Position numbers and translations under genes: made by a program. DNA of 48,724 bases from Gloeopeniophorella convolvens (Eukaryota; Basidiomycota; Agaricomycetes; Russulales). Below the pieces are notes generated by a model. The model saw nothing but the letters and a program-made list of their open reading frames with translations, was not told where the DNA came from and did no database searches. Of the stretch, positions 21,255 through 34,453 are shown one piece after another. The stretch spans positions 1-48,724 of the forward strand of contig WTXD01000112.1 of the NCBI GenBank assembly GCA_022496205.1. Reading direction: 5' to 3'. Position 1 is the first letter of the stretch, and each line of letters starts with the position of its first letter.

Positions 21255-22978
21255 CTACCCCGCTTCCGTCACGCCGTCCCAATCGACGACATCCAACCCA
21301 AGGCAGTCCCGTAATGAGACGACCTCTGCCCTGCTTATTGCGCAGTTCCAAATAGCGAGTCGAGTCTTCTCCCGTACCTGCGTCTGCCGGCGGTGCACCA
21401 GTGCTCGCGCAAGCGCGTCTCGGTAGGGCGCAACGTCTTTCGGCATGTCTTGGTCAATCAAACGGAAGCTGACGCCCTCGAGGACAACGGAGCGCAGCGC
21501 GGGAAGCGGCGCCTCCTCAACTAGAGCGATCAGCCCCCGCGCGGCCTCGTCCATGCGACGAGACCGGGCGTCGGCTGCGCGCGCGCGCAAGCGTAGCGTA
21601 TAAACATGCTGCAACACGGCATGTGGTAGCGCAGAGAGCAGTCGCAGGAAAAGGTCTGGCCCTGGGCTGGCCCATGGAAAGGAGAGCCGGAAGTAAGGCG
21701 AGAGCGCATGTGGCGAGGGTGCGGGATCACCACTGAGGTTAAAGGAGAGGATATCAACCCTCGGTGACGCGGGGATTTCGAGGGACGGGAAAGAGTAGCC
21801 CTTTGCGAAGGCACGCTCTAGGTGGGTAGAGATGACTGGCGATAGGGTGGAGGCGATCAGATGGAGGATTTGGACGTCAGTCAGGTCTTCCTCTATTTCC
21901 ATGTAGTCGTCGCAAGTAAGGGAGATCGAGGTCGACGCGGAGATCTGGATGGACTGGAGAAGGCTTGTGACGATCTCTGAGGTGTCTTCTACTGCGAGGT
22001 CTTGCAGTCTTGGAAGTCGCACTGGACTAGATGTCCTGCGAGAGAAGGTTTTACGTATCCTTCTCAATGTCAAACTCCGTAGGTCGGATAGGTGTCTTAT
22101 AACTTCGAGAGGGGTGTCGATGTCGCAGTCTTCCAAGACGAGCGATGTTAGGCGTGTCTGGAGAAGCGGGGAGGTTACCGACAAATCGCAGTATTTGAGT
22201 GTGAGGGACCGCAGCGCGCTAGGCACCCGGCGAAGAAAGATATCGTCGGAGAGGGTAACGGTGTTACGGGCGGCAGTGCTCCAGATGGTGAGTGTGTCCA
22301 GTGCGGGAGCTGGGGATGCGGCCAGGAGACGGAAGACCTCCCGGTCTAACTCTGGATCCACGCGAGGGCCCTTCAAGAGATGGATCTCGCGAGTGCGTGG
22401 GATTGCACGCAGAGCATCGAGGACGGCACGGCGGTACCAGTCTGAGTAGGCACTCGACAAATCGACGCAAAAGGAAATCAGAGTTGAGTGTGAGAGCTTC
22501 AACGAGACCCCTGCCCAGTATATGGACGCTTCCAGAGGGATGTAGGACCAGATGATTTGAGACGTTGCTGCAACTGTGCGCCAGTGCCGACTGGTCTGCG
22601 CGATGCCCATCCACATAGGTTTTACCGGAGCAGCGTGCGCAACAACTGACTCCTCAAACTCAATGCGAGGAACATGGCTAAAGATCTGCAGGAGGATCTC
22701 CGTGGGAAGACGCGAGATTGGGGACGTTGAAGCTTCGGATGTGCCGCTGGGCGGCCGCGTGACTTGGACGGCGGATGTCGGCTCTGCGTTAGTCGGGGGA
22801 GGAGTTCGTTGCTCTGTGTGCGAAGAGTTTTTCGTGTTGGCACGCCTCCGGGACCACGGCGGCCGCAGGAAGGACAGGTGAGTGGGAGATGGGAGGCGCA
22901 AGGAGAATGTCGCCCTGTGACGCACAACACGGTTGACGTCAGGTTGATGCACACCACTGTGAGAGGCCAAACTCACAT
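21255..22978 (-). CDS. F-box protein with leucine-rich-repeat-like C-terminus
   Basis: The main exon (22914-21255) is open throughout. Its frame has no ATG ahead of the F-box, but a good intron (GTGAGT at 22976 to CACAG at 22915) joins an upstream AT to a G and creates ATG exactly at the splice junction, giving 553 residues. The F-box, starting ISRLPTEILLQIFSHVP (~67-83), would bind Skp1 in an SCF ubiquitin ligase. The rest contains repeated leucine-rich stretches (LRSLTLKYCDL, LTSLVLEDCDI, LRSLTLRRI) typical of the expanded F-box families of Agaricomycetes. The substrate is unknown. The alternative start is a GTG at 22976, which is unlikely in a eukaryote. Confidence 0.8.
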
Positions 22979-23691
22979 CCTCGCAGCCGCACGGCCTGAA
23001 ACTATATGACGGTGGACTGGAGCTCGAAGACTGGCGGACTTTGGCAATCCTTTAAGCAGAAGGGCTTGTGGCGGGTCTCCTGTCGAGCCCGAATGAGTCC
23101 GAGTCGGGTACGGTGGCGGGGAGGTAAGGGGTTCTGGCACTTATATGATACCTGGGCACCAGTGCGATAGAGTTCGGCATCTGGGGGTAGCACTCATGCC
23201 ATTTTATAGCGCCTGACGAACTCGTTCTTGTTGGCTGACAACGTGGTTGTGGAAGTAGAGCGTTTCTCTGTAAGTGGCTTGCGTGTCCATATATGAGTGT
23301 CACGCGAACCTCTCACCGGAGCGCGCGTCCAACGTCCAACGCGCGTCCACCCGGGAGACTGTGAACTTACCGCTAGCGTCTGCCAGTCCCATTTTCCATT
23401 ACAGTGCATACCCGGAGAAACGGCTACAGAGACCCCTTATCGAGTGTCGACTTTGGGTACGGTACAGTACAGCGGGTTCTCAACGTTGAATGTTCTGTAT
23501 TTACTCATTAATGTATACAATCCCCCAAATTCGATGCTACCTCAAGGTAGAAGGTTTTATGATTGCATCCACTGATCAACAAATCCATAAGCATTACTCC
23601 TGAGTGCGACGCAAGAGCAGACGCAGACGCGGTTCGGGATGCAGAATCACCGGAGACGACGTTCCGGCACTGCGGCCTTCCCGGAACTTCG
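22979..23691. other. Intergenic region between F-box and GET4 genes
   Basis: This should hold the F-box gene promoter and the GET4 3' end, both read on the minus strand. I see no gene. Confidence 0.4.
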
Positions 23692-24966
23692 TCAATCGAG
23701 TGCGAGTTGTGCGCGGCCTGCTCCGGGCGTTATTGTACGCGGCGGCGCACTGACAGCACCAGCGCCGGGAGCGCCCCCGAATAGTGAGGACATGATGTCA
23801 CCGAACGGGTTTACGTTCGCACCGCGCGGGGGAGGGATCTCAAAATACAAGGTCGCCAGCTCATTGAGCACCTGCAGTACTGTGTTCAATCCTCTGAAGA
23901 CAAGTTAACTTCGCGGACGTACGACGCGAACTTCGGGGCGAGCAAGGACCCCACCGCGGGACTGATATGTTCCACATAGCCGCACCCAAGCCTCCCGTGC
24001 GGTCTTATTTTGCGAACCTGCGGCGCGCTGCACGGTACGCACAGCCAGCTGAGCGAAATTTAACACGGAGTCCCGGGTTATCCTGATCTCGTCCCCAGTA
24101 TTTCCGATAGACAGAGTCTCTCCTGATAGGGGTAGATGCGAGATGAATGCATCCAGGAATGTTCGTGCGGCAAGGATATTCCCGTTGAGGAGATGGCTGC
24201 GGATAGTGAGACATCGAAGGGGGGTGGTGATCGCTTCACATACGAGAGGACGCCACGCAATGCAAAGATTCCCGCATGAGACTCCAACGACCTGCTGGCT
24301 TTTACCCAGTCAAAATATACCTGGGCGAGCAGACGCGCGCTATCACGCGTGCCGGCGGCGAGGAGGTGAGGTTCAGCGCCATCCAGATCGCCCTCTGCCA
24401 ATCAGCTATGAGCACACTCAATAGTGGGAGTGAGGTAAATTACCCTTGAAGAAGAGCTCGCCAACATAGTGCTGCAATGCGGGGTCGCCTGCGGGATACG
24501 ATCCTTGCTTGGCTGACCATCTGTGAGGTGTGAAGACACTCCCCTGACTACAGAAAGGAAGGAGATGTACGCGATAGATTTGTCGATGACAGTCTTCCGC
24601 CATGCCCCCGAAGAGCCAACTAGCGCAATGAGCTGCGTCACTCGCCCTGGGCGGGTCAAGCTATGCCCTTGCCACAGACTGGAATGACGGACCTCGGCTC
24701 GCGTCGCTAACCGGCTCACCCGCGCGCTCGTACGAGTCAAGCAGTAGCACAGCAAGGTCTGTCCCGGAGCCTGCGTTGCCTGCCTTCAAGAGCTCGCGCG
24801 CTGATTGGAAGAGAACATCGATCGCAACGGCGTGCGCCCCCGCTTTGGTGTACCGCGCAGTGAACGTTCGTGCCTTCTGATGGGCTTCGTATGGCTGGCC
24901 TGCGGCGATGAGGGGTAATATGGCTTCGAGGGCTTTTGCAGAGGAAGTTGGGCCGGTGCGCGACAT
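23692..24966 (-). CDS. GET4: GET4-like protein of the tail-anchored protein insertion pathway
   Basis: Six exons (24966-24693, 24646-24571, 24520-24444, 24394-24244, 24196-23923, 23871-23692) sum to 1032 nt, or 343 residues. Get4 (human TRC35) is the alpha-solenoid that, with Get5, hands tail-anchored membrane proteins from Sgt2 to the Get3 ATPase in the cytosol. Family signatures appear in order: GQPYEAHQKARTF, DVLFQSARELLKAG, GSGTDLAVLLLD, a TQLIAL block, AGDPALQHYVGELFFK, GTRDSARLLAQV, FALRGVLSHLLNGN, and finally LNELATLYFEIPPPRG with a short PFGDIMSSLFGG tail. The frame is intact; introns are 46-51 nt. The ATG at 24966 puts the first solenoid helix about ten residues in, as expected. Confidence 0.9.
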
Positions 24967-25576
24967 GAGAGATCTATCTGTGATCGTGTACACTGTCCAA
25001 GGCTGTGATTGGCGCCGGGCATCGAGAGGTTGCCGGCAAGGCGGGCCCTGGCGGGCCGTTTGGGCGGTCGGGGACGCCCTGGACAGTGCAGACAGCGCCT
25101 GGGACGGGGCCAGCCTGCACGTCGAGCGCAGCAAGCTTGAGCCTCAACGAGCGCAACGATCTGGCCACGCCACCCGGACACCCGATTTTACGACAAAGAT
25201 GGAAGACAATCGATTGCAACTCGACGGGGTTCATGAAGCGTGGCACTCGTGGCACTGACACCATGCGTTCAAGACGTGCCGTCCTCCCCACTCGCAGCAG
25301 ATCCACCCACCCGCACCGAGGACACGTTGCTCACAGGTCCCCTTCCCCCACATCGTCAGCACAGCTACTAGAACCACCAGCATTGCATACGAACGCTCAA
25401 TGGAGCACGCCACGAGTATCGACAGTGGCCTGATGGGCCGTGGACGTTTCTTCAAACGCGAATGGAAACACAATAAACCTGTGAGCCTGTCAGGCTTGCC
25501 TAATGCCTGTGTAGTATTGGACTCATATCTATGTTGATACCCTGCATAGCATCTTGCAAAATCAACGTCACTCCCA
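24967..25576. promoter_or_regulatory. Divergent intergenic region of GET4 and a zinc-ribbon gene
   Basis: GET4 starts leftward and the zinc-ribbon gene rightward, so both promoters should lie here, probably with a short 5' exon of the latter. Frames on both strands are open for long stretches because of high GC, without recognisable domains. Confidence 0.4.
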
Positions 25577-26632
25577 GTGCTCCAGCTCGTCCCTGCCAAT
25601 CGACCTCTCTTCACCTGCCATCGCTGTGGTTTCGCAAACCGGTTTATTCCGCTCTGCCTGTGGTGCTCGTGGACCTCCCCCGAGGCAACAGCAGAGTTCG
25701 AGTCAGCCATGCCGCGCCGTAGCCGACGTATCACTGGTCCCAGCAAATTTGTATGGAAGACAGGCAACCCTCGAGATCGCGAGGAACGGAGGTCTCGAGA
25801 ATCACCCACTTCCGCGTCTGTCCCGGGAAGGCCGCTCACTTCCGGACCTCCCGTTGCTACCAGTGCTAGCGGCAGGCGGACTGATTCGGCGTCTGCGATC
25901 AAGGTTCAGGACGACCGGCGCGCCGTTGTTACAGCAACTGCAATTGGTCGTGGCGATCCAATGGCCGATCGTCCGAGCGCTGCTGGGCAGCGTCGCGGCT
26001 CGCCGGATATGAGCGCTGTCGCACCGCTCCAATACTCGACCACCACCACTGCTTTCTTCTCGTCAAGCTCTCCCAACGCTGCGGTGATGTCTGTGCAAGT
26101 CACCCACACCACCATGCATCCCACCTCATTGCCACCGCTTGTCACGACCCCCCGTACGCTTCGTCGGAAACATCACATGACTTTTCCGAGGCAGAAATCC
26201 GTCCGCTCCCTGCGCCATCGAGCATCTGCTACGTCGCTTTCACCTCAGCCTGCCCCCGCTGCACCACCCGTCACTCGTCTCGGCCATCCAAGCCGTCCTT
26301 ATTATACTGCTATCAGACCTCACCTCACCCCTGCGACGTTCTCACGTCCGAGCACACCAGCGCGTCAGTCTACTCCAGAGCCTGCTCCCCCCTTGTCTGA
26401 AGGAGATCGGCTCACCGCGCCGTCGCCACCCCCTGGACGACCCAGCTTCGAGTTCGGACGTCCGCGCCGGTCAACGACGTCTGGGTGGTCGCTGAGCGGA
26501 GAGATGGAGCTGCAAATCGCGCTTTCGCAGAGAAGAGAGGAAGAGGAGCGCGGTGCCGATAAGAGGGGCAGTGTTGCGCGGGGTGTGCGGAGGATTGGGG
26601 CAGGCTTGCGGAACCTGCTCAAGCGCGTTTAG
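25577..26632 (+). CDS. Zinc-ribbon and disordered protein of unknown function (5' exon unresolved)
   Basis: The frame near its start encodes TCHRCGFANRFIPLCLWCSW, a compact C-x2-C...C-x2-C zinc-ribbon-like motif that looks conserved and argues the upstream part is coding. No ATG precedes it in frame. A CAG acceptor at 25574-25576 suggests that a short first exon supplies the start; I could not place it. Without it, the first ATG is at 25709 (MPRRSRR). The remainder, ~300 residues, is Pro/Ser/Thr/Arg-rich and probably disordered. It ends in a basic amphipathic helix (GVRRIGAGLRNLLKRV) at the very C-terminus. I do not recognise the family; it may be basidiomycete-specific. Confidence 0.6.
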   Translation: MLQLVPANRPLFTCHRCGFANRFIPLCLWCSWTSPEATAEFESAMPRRSRRITGPSKFVWKTGNPRDREERRSRESPTSASVPGRPLTSGPPVATSASGRRTDSASAIKVQDDRRAVVTATAIGRGDPMADRPSAAGQRRGSPDMSAVAPLQYSTTTTAFFSSSSPNAAVMSVQVTHTTMHPTSLPPLVTTPRTLRRKHHMTFPRQKSVRSLRHRASATSLSPQPAPAAPPVTRLGHPSRPYYTAIRPHLTPATFSRPSTPARQSTPEPAPPLSEGDRLTAPSPPPGRPSFEFGRPRRSTTSGWSLSGEMELQIALSQRREEEERGADKRGSVARGVRRIGAGLRNLLKRV

Positions 26633-27301
26633 TGGCCACGAGAAGAGGATACTCACGCACTCTGATGACACGACACGTTATGCTGACGAATCTTATGACT
26701 ATACCTCCTCATGTATATCTCTTCGTAGACCACACTGTACGCCTAGGATCGTATGCACCCTGTTCTTTTCTGCCCAGGTCGTGGCGTTCACGTGATGTGG
26801 AGATGGCGGCACATGATACGCAACACACTCAGGAGGCGTGTTCCATCAGAATCAGTCTGAGAGGAAAAGGCCAATCATTTTGTCTGCAACATTGACCATC
26901 ATCTAGTAGAGCCATCGATATGCACGCCACCCAACTCTCTTTCCTCAGTGTGCATTCGCCTATCGACCCAAGTATTGACCAGCCTGGGCCTCGCGGGCAA
27001 CTCGCGGGCGCCAAGCCCGACCATTATGCATTATGCTTACATAACATCTCCAAGTTTGGCTCTCAGTTGGTTTGCCAACTGGCACTGCGACGGCCAGGTC
27101 ATGTCCACTGGCTCACGTCTCCTTCTCTTGCCACGTCCGTTTCCTGCATTGTTCGAAGCTTGACCCTCCTTTCTGTACCATTCTGTCTGCAGAAAAGACC
27201 TCCAATCGTCCGCCGCGCGAGTTGCCTCCAGGGGAATTCGACGGCGTCTCATTTCCACCCAGTCCTGACACTCGTTGCCCGTTTTCTCACCACTTTCCAA
27301 C
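26633..27301. other. Intergenic region
   Basis: Pyrimidine-rich towards the 3' end, as expected before a fungal start codon. I see no gene. Confidence 0.4.
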
Positions 27302-29120
27302 ATGAACGTTCGAAGAATCATAGAATCCTATGAGAAGGACATCACTTTCACAACTCCACCACCCCCGCAACGTGCAGGAGTCCTCCGTCCACGCCCGCGC
27401 CAGCAAGCCAGCACCCCGCCCGTGACGGGTAGTCAGCGGTCACTACGCGCAAAGAGGCCGCCCAGCCTCAAGTTAGTTACGGAGGAGAAGATATTCGGCG
27501 CCTTGAAGGTATGCAGGGTGCCATACAACTCACCTCACGATGGGCTGATTTTGTTCACAGGAGTGTACGAATGAGATTCAAGTTGAACACGGGTCAAATA
27601 CTGTTCATTTTGTTGCTCTCCAGTAGGCTTTCGCGTGTCTCTACGACTTTCACCGGCTCACGGGGTTGGCCAGCACGCCTGACAGCAACTACACCTTCGG
27701 GCTTCGACCCGCGCCTTCCCCGGAGCCTCCACGCGCTGCCGGCCCTGCCTTGCTATCTGCCTTTGGGACCCCCGTCGCCTCTCCGAATCGCTCTTCATCT
27801 TCATCCCTCTCCATTCCGAACACCATGCGACTCGCTTCACAGCGGCGGACAAGCCTTCGTGTTCATCGACAGCAGCGCTACTTGCGCGACGAATCGGCAC
27901 TCGCAGCTGCTTTGCAACGTCCTACCGAATATGAGCGATCTATGCTACCGAAGCCCCCAGAGCAGCCGTTCGTTCAACAACTAAAGGAGCGATTGGCCGA
28001 CGCGAAAGCTCGCCTTGCAGAGATGCGGGTGCTCATCCGAGACGATACCACTGACCGCGCGACACATGAGACTTTACTCCGCGCAAGGTGGATGACAGAG
28101 CACTGGATTACTGCGACCGAGGCAGAGCTTGCCCGCACGAGCGCTTCATTGAGCGGTTCGGCTGCGCCAGAGGCAACCGCTTCGCTGGCACCCGTCACAC
28201 GACGGGACATTAATCTCGCCCACTTCTTTGCACATTCGCCTACGCGGACAACCCATTTCGCTAGAAAGCGCGAAAGTTTAGCCCCTGTTGAACCTCCCCG
28301 TCGCATGACCAAACACAACGTGGAGCCCCCACGGCTGCGCAGGTGGCCCTTAACAGCGGCCCTTCGGAAGCCCTTGGGGACTTCTCCTATTCCGCCTTGT
28401 GATACCAAGCCGCAATCGCAACCTTCTGGATCTTCACCTTCTCTACCTTCACCGCCTGGTCCTTCACTTTCACCTCCTTCCCCCTCTGTATCTTCCCCAT
28501 CCTCTCCTTCAACCTCTCCTTCGACCCCTCTGCCATCTTCCCCCTCTACTCACAGCCACTGGCCACCCAGCCGGCAGCACTCCCTCAAACCCACCTCACC
28601 GACCCCCGAGATGCCAACCTCCCTCCAGGGTGTTGTCTCTGCCTCCACCTTCTCGACGCTGCTCGATACTCCTCTTGACGATCCTGCCGTTCGCGCGTGG
28701 CCCGGCTCCGCCGTCATATATGTGCTTCCACAACCTTCCGACGAAGAGCTCCTCGCCACTCTGCACACGGAGATGGAAGCCCACCCCATGCCGGAGTACG
28801 TCGCGTTCCTCCTCGGCCAGCTCGAGAGCATTGGCGAGGACGTGGCATTGTCCAGCTTGTCAAGGAGGGCCTCCATGGTCTCGTCGCGGTTCGAGCTCAT
28901 CTCACGGCCGTCCGTCGATGCGTACGAGTACCCGACACGCCCTCGCTCGCGCCTGACCATCCGCCGGAATCCACGCTCGTGCATGGCGCCGACGCGGGTG
29001 GCGGCAGCGGGCACGCCCGGGTTCTGCCCGGTGCATGAGCAGCCCGGTTCGCCGACATCTCAACGGTCCAGCGTGTTTGCGCGTGTGCGGCGGAGCATGA
29101 CTAGTCTGGGGCGGCAGTGA
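27302..29120 (+). CDS. Ser/Pro-rich protein of unknown function
   Basis: Three exons are proposed (27302-27508, 27561-27581, 27627-29120), giving 573 residues. The 21-nt middle exon and its downstream intron (GTTGAA...TAG) are the least certain part, but they keep the frame and join two protein-like blocks (FGALKECTNEIQ and AFACLYDFHRLTG). Residues ~150-260 contain a charged helical segment (PFVQQLKERLADAKARLAEM) likely to form a coiled coil. A pure Ser/Pro/Thr tract, encoded around 28424-28560, separates it from a second folded-looking block (VIYVLPQPSDEELLATLHTE). I recognise no named domain. Confidence 0.6.
28424..28560 (+). repeat. Ser/Pro low-complexity coding tract
   Basis: Imperfect repeats of TCTTC/CCTTC units encode an almost pure Ser-Pro-Thr run inside the gene at 27302. 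This is prone to slippage and length change. Confidence 0.6.
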
Positions 29121-29621
29121 TTCCGCGTTTCTGCTTTCCTGTGGGCTTCGGACGGCCAGATAGTACTTATCACTGCGATTTCTATATACTGCTTTGTTGC
29201 GCGCGTGTGCCGTGATCACTGCTACGTGAATACGTAGGTGTCGACAACACATGCGAACGACCATGCAGAGATTCGGAAGTCCGGCGCACATGCTAGCTGA
29301 AACCTATGTCAGCGCTGGGTCGAGCCTACGGCCTGGTTGATCAACTGCCAGCGAGGTTGTCAATCGAACTGCCATGCGCACTTCAACCAATTCACTCAAA
29401 CCAGTAGCTCTAAGCTCATACTGACGGTCATGTTAATCGCGCATGTCAGGTGATTCCAATATCTACTAAATATTCTCGCCGCTCGGTGACTCGGGCCGTT
29501 CACTCGGCCGTGACGTCCTCTCTTGGCTACTAGGGCTAGATGTCTACATACTTTGCTCAGGTGCCACCACAACGAAAACCCGAAGCACACCGAACAGAGC
29601 ATAAACACATACCGAGGGGCA
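29121..29621. other. Intergenic region upstream of the gankyrin-like gene
   Basis: I see no gene, RNA or repeat. Confidence 0.4.
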
Positions 29622-30792
29622 ATGTCTGTATCCGTCCACACTGCGGCTCAGAATAGTGCGCTCATCAGGGTCTCTTGCGGAGCTGGATAGCTGAATGTCT
29701 TTCTAGATCAGCTGTCTTTGCTGCGCTCTCTTGTTTCAGAGAGCCCCTCGTTAGTGAATAGCGTCGATTCTGTAGGCTACTTACCATTATCATACCACCA
29801 CTTGACGAGCCTTACCATCTTTTCACAGGATAACCGCACCCCCCTCCACTGGGCCGCGTCAGCGGGCCACCTTGATATCGTCGCTTACCTACTCGAGAAT
29901 GGGGCAGAGGTTGACAAGGTAGACGGGAGTGGCTGGACGCCTTTGCATATAGCGGGTTGGTACTTTTTTGTTCTACATTTCGGCCGACTAAATTACCCAC
30001 GTCAGTCAGCGCGGGTCAGGATGAGGTCGTGCGTGAGCTAGTGGGTGCAGGTGCCGATGTGAGTCGGAAGAATGACAAGGGAATCACGCCGTTGTTCGTC
30101 CCCGTCCATGCTTTATCTGCCCCACTACACCTCATGCATCCCTTCCCTAGACATTATGCTGCCTCCAAGTCTCGTATCGAAGTAAGCTCGTTACTAGTTT
30201 CGATGCGGTTGTCCTCACCAATTGTAGATTGGACGATTCTTGATCTCTCGGGGAGCAGATGTGCGTCCTGCGTTGTTCTTTGACTTCTCTCCCTTATTTT
30301 AGCATCAAGATCAACTCTCGGGACAAAGCAAACCAACACCCTCTGTCAGTTACGTTACGGCAAAAGGGGAGGGCGCATGGCTCATCGTACCCTAGACATC
30401 GTGCGGCGACGACAGGATCCTTAGGATTCGTGACCCTCTTGTTGAACCCACCCGAAGGAATAAAGACGCGTCTGAATACTGGGGACCGCCTGGGTGTGGG
30501 ACTTGTTCCTTCTCCAGGTTCTAGAGACTGAAGTTTTTCGAAAAGGAAACACACCGCTGCATCTCGCGATGGAGTCCGCGCACGGGGAGACAGCTGCTTT
30601 GCTTATCGAGGCAGGAGCAGATAGGTCACGCGTATGGCTTCGTCTTCGTACAGGTATGCCACTACTTACACAAGGGATCATGTGCAGGTAAATTTGGACG
30701 AACAGACAGCGGAACAAGTTGAGGGCGTTGGTGGAGCCGAGCAGCGGCGCGCACGTGCTTACGTGGTGGACCGCTGCGGGCCTGCGGCATGA
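29622..30792 (+). CDS. Gankyrin/Nas6-like ankyrin-repeat proteasome assembly chaperone
   Basis: Ten exons (29622-29655, 29707-29771, 29829-29955, 30006-30093, 30151-30181, 30228-30260, 30310-30344, 30396-30493, 30546-30631, 30688-30792) sum to 702 nt, or 233 residues; yeast Nas6 has 228 and human PSMD10 226. The protein is a stack of ankyrin repeats: RTPLHWAASAGHLDIVAYLL, WTPLHIAVSAGQDEVVRELV, LHYAASKSRIEIGRFLISRG, HPLHRAATTGSLGFVTLLL and NTPLHLAMESAHGETAALLI. The family member binds the Rpt3 ATPase C-terminal domain and guides assembly of the 19S regulatory particle, leaving before the mature proteasome forms. The start MSVSVHTAAQN fits fungal relatives. The frame is intact. Another ankyrin protein is possible, but length and repeat order favour this call. 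Confidence 0.88.
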
Positions 30793-31328
30793 ATGTGTGC
30801 AGAGAGGCAAAGCGGGTAGGAGCACAGTTTCCCCAAACGATGAGGCGAGGAAATGTATGATTATGGATCGTACCTAAATTCAATGCTCGGGGCCAAGTGC
30901 AAACCCAAGCCTGACTCCCAGACGCGAACGCGCCAAGCTGACGTGAGCGGTGCGTTCGTGAGAAGCTTATATAATCGATGTTCGTTCATTGCGGCCGACA
31001 GTCCAGAGCCGCTTTCTGACACCACCAACATCCTCTTCTTCTCAGCTCCCCCTGTAATCTCCTTGCCACTAGTCAAGTAGAACACGCTGTTATTGTATCT
31101 ATATCTACTTTGTAAGCAAAGCTCATTGTCTTTGGCGTGCTGACGTCGTAGGGCGGCTGCTCGCATCGGAAACATGTATCTGACTTGTCGTTGTTTTTGC
31201 TGCTTTTGTATGTGGTGGATAGAACCTTGTCTTTCCGAAACCACACCTCCTGTCGTCTCCATCCAATTCAAAAAAAAAAAGACATTCGTTCTCCACTGTT
31301 TGAGTTCTGAGCTCCTCAAAGTCAAACC
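30793..31328. other. Intergenic region upstream of the RRM gene
   Basis: It contains a TATATAAT at about 30969 and an 11-A run at 31270-31280, about 50 bp before the RRM start. The A-run may be a nucleosome-excluding promoter element. No gene is seen. Confidence 0.35.
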
Positions 31329-32763
<1,435 letters not shown>

Positions 32764-33071
32764 ATGGATGAGAGTTATTATTCTACTTCGTCGTCCATAT
32801 CCTGCATGCAGTCCGACTTTATTCAAGATTATCATTGCATTCCGTGCAGATGTCGCGGCGAGATATGGTGGAATGTGGTTCTAATAAAGGTACATTACGG
32901 TGATATCTGCGGTATGTCGTGATCAAACAAGGGCCGGCGGTGCATGGAAGAGAGCTAAAGTGTGATACAGGAAGCGATTGATGAATATAGGGTCCGAATC
33001 CGCAGAATAGAAAACCATGACACCCATAAAGTGCGTACGGAGAAGGATAGACCAAGTGAGCAGTCAGAGGT
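32764..33071. other. Convergent 3' region between RRM and SPT2-like genes
   Basis: A 308-bp interval between two stop codons on opposite strands. It should contain both 3' UTRs, and transcripts may overlap. No gene is seen. Confidence 0.5.
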
Positions 33072-34453
33072 CTAGCCGCTGCGTTCTCGTTCCTTGCGAC
33101 GGCGGCGTTTCTCCTCTTCGTGGCGGCGCTCTTCTTCCTCAGCCGCGAGATCTTCTTTCCGCGCAATCCGAGCACTGGAAATATTGTCAGGGATGCACGG
33201 AGGGAAGTTGCGCTGGCCACGCACCTAGTGAGCTCCTCACGCTCAAGAGCTGTCATGTCTGCTTCCATGTCCTCGTCGTCGCTTAGAACATCTCGGGACA
33301 CGTACTTGGAGCGGTCACGTCCAAAGATCTTCCAGATTTCGTCCTGGATGCCACCAGAGGCAGCAGGTACTCGCTTGCGCGGGGGGCGGTCATAGTCGGA
33401 CTCCGATTCCGAGTAGGACGAAGGTGGTGAGCGCGTGCGCTTCTTCGAAAGGGGGGCGCTGGAGCTAGAGGTGGCCCTATTGCCAAGTGGCGACGGGCGT
33501 GCTGGCTTGGAAGAAGCCTTCGCGACCGCCTTCGAAGTAGCCCGAAATGAGGGTAGTGGCTGTGCTTTGGAGTTGTTCAGATAGGGGGATGAAGGTTTCT
33601 TGGGGAATGAGGGTGCCGTGTCTGGACGGTTTGTCAATATGGAGGGTGTATTCGCGCCTGAGCCAGCGGGTGATGACGGAGAACCGGTCTTTGCTGTCTC
33701 GTTGCCCTTGCTCTTGGCACCGAACCAATCGTGAAACTCGCGAGCATCTTCACCTTCTAATGTCTTGTTCTCGCGAGCCTTGGCGCGGTCACGGAGGATT
33801 TCGTCGATGGTCCTCGTGTCACGCTTGACAGTGTTGACCTTCGTCAGGGTATTGGGCATCGCCGTAAGTCGGGCGCGGACAGAACCGCCACCGCTCGCAG
33901 ACATGTCGGAAGCATGAGACAGTGGCAGAGTGACGTTGATCGCACCACCGGGGAGACGCCTTCCCATGCGAGAGGTACTTGAGGAAGGTCCGGCGCGGCG
34001 GCCGCCACCAGAGAACTGCATCTGCAGGCGCCGCTCGCGTTTTTCCTCGCGGGTCAGGGCAAGGCCCGCATCAGCATCGTCGCCGTCGTCCGTGGTTTGT
34101 TTGCTCGCCATAGATGAGGTAGGGTATCGGGGGTTTCCGTCCTTAGTTCGCTTGGGCCCGTAGAGTAGGGCCTGGCGCTGCTCCTCCTCTCGCCGCTCCA
34201 TCTCCTTCAGCTTGGCTTCCTTCTCCTGTTCACGCTTAACCAGCCGCTCCTTTTCGCGCTTCTGTTCCTCCAGTTGATGCTGGAGCAGTTTGGCTTGTCG
34301 TTCTCGCTCTTTGCGGTCTTGCTCTTCCTGCTGGCGGCGGCGTGCCTCTTCTTTCCGACGTCTTTCTGCCTGGATGGCATCGACTGCTCTAGTGGATTCT
34401 TGGGTCCGGGCTTGACTTAGGGCCATGAGAGCCGCGAAGCCGCTGCTCGCCAT
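33072..34453 (-). CDS. SPT2: SPT2-like chromatin protein (histone chaperone)
   Basis: Two exons (34453-33225 and 33174-33072), with a 50-nt intron, give 443 residues. The N-terminal third is a long charged coiled coil (RRKEEARRRQQEEQDRKERE). The middle is Ser/Pro-rich and includes TRTIDEILRDRAKARENK. The C-terminal SPT2 domain holds the histone-binding core DEIWKIFGRDRSKYVSRD followed by an acidic helix (SDDEDMEADMTALEREE). It ends in the family's basic tail, ARIARKEDLAAEEEERRHEE then Lys/Arg-rich to the stop. Spt2 binds H3-H4 and limits histone loss behind RNA polymerase II. The frame is intact and the start ATG is the first in frame. Confidence 0.87.

Noticed and set aside
24974..25433. Long open frames on both strands upstream of GET4
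   Set aside because: High GC content keeps them open; neither shows domains or splice logic, and they overlap each other.
31270..31280. A-run considered as the tail of a retroposed gene
   Set aside because: It lies in the 5' region of an intron-containing gene with no duplicated target site.
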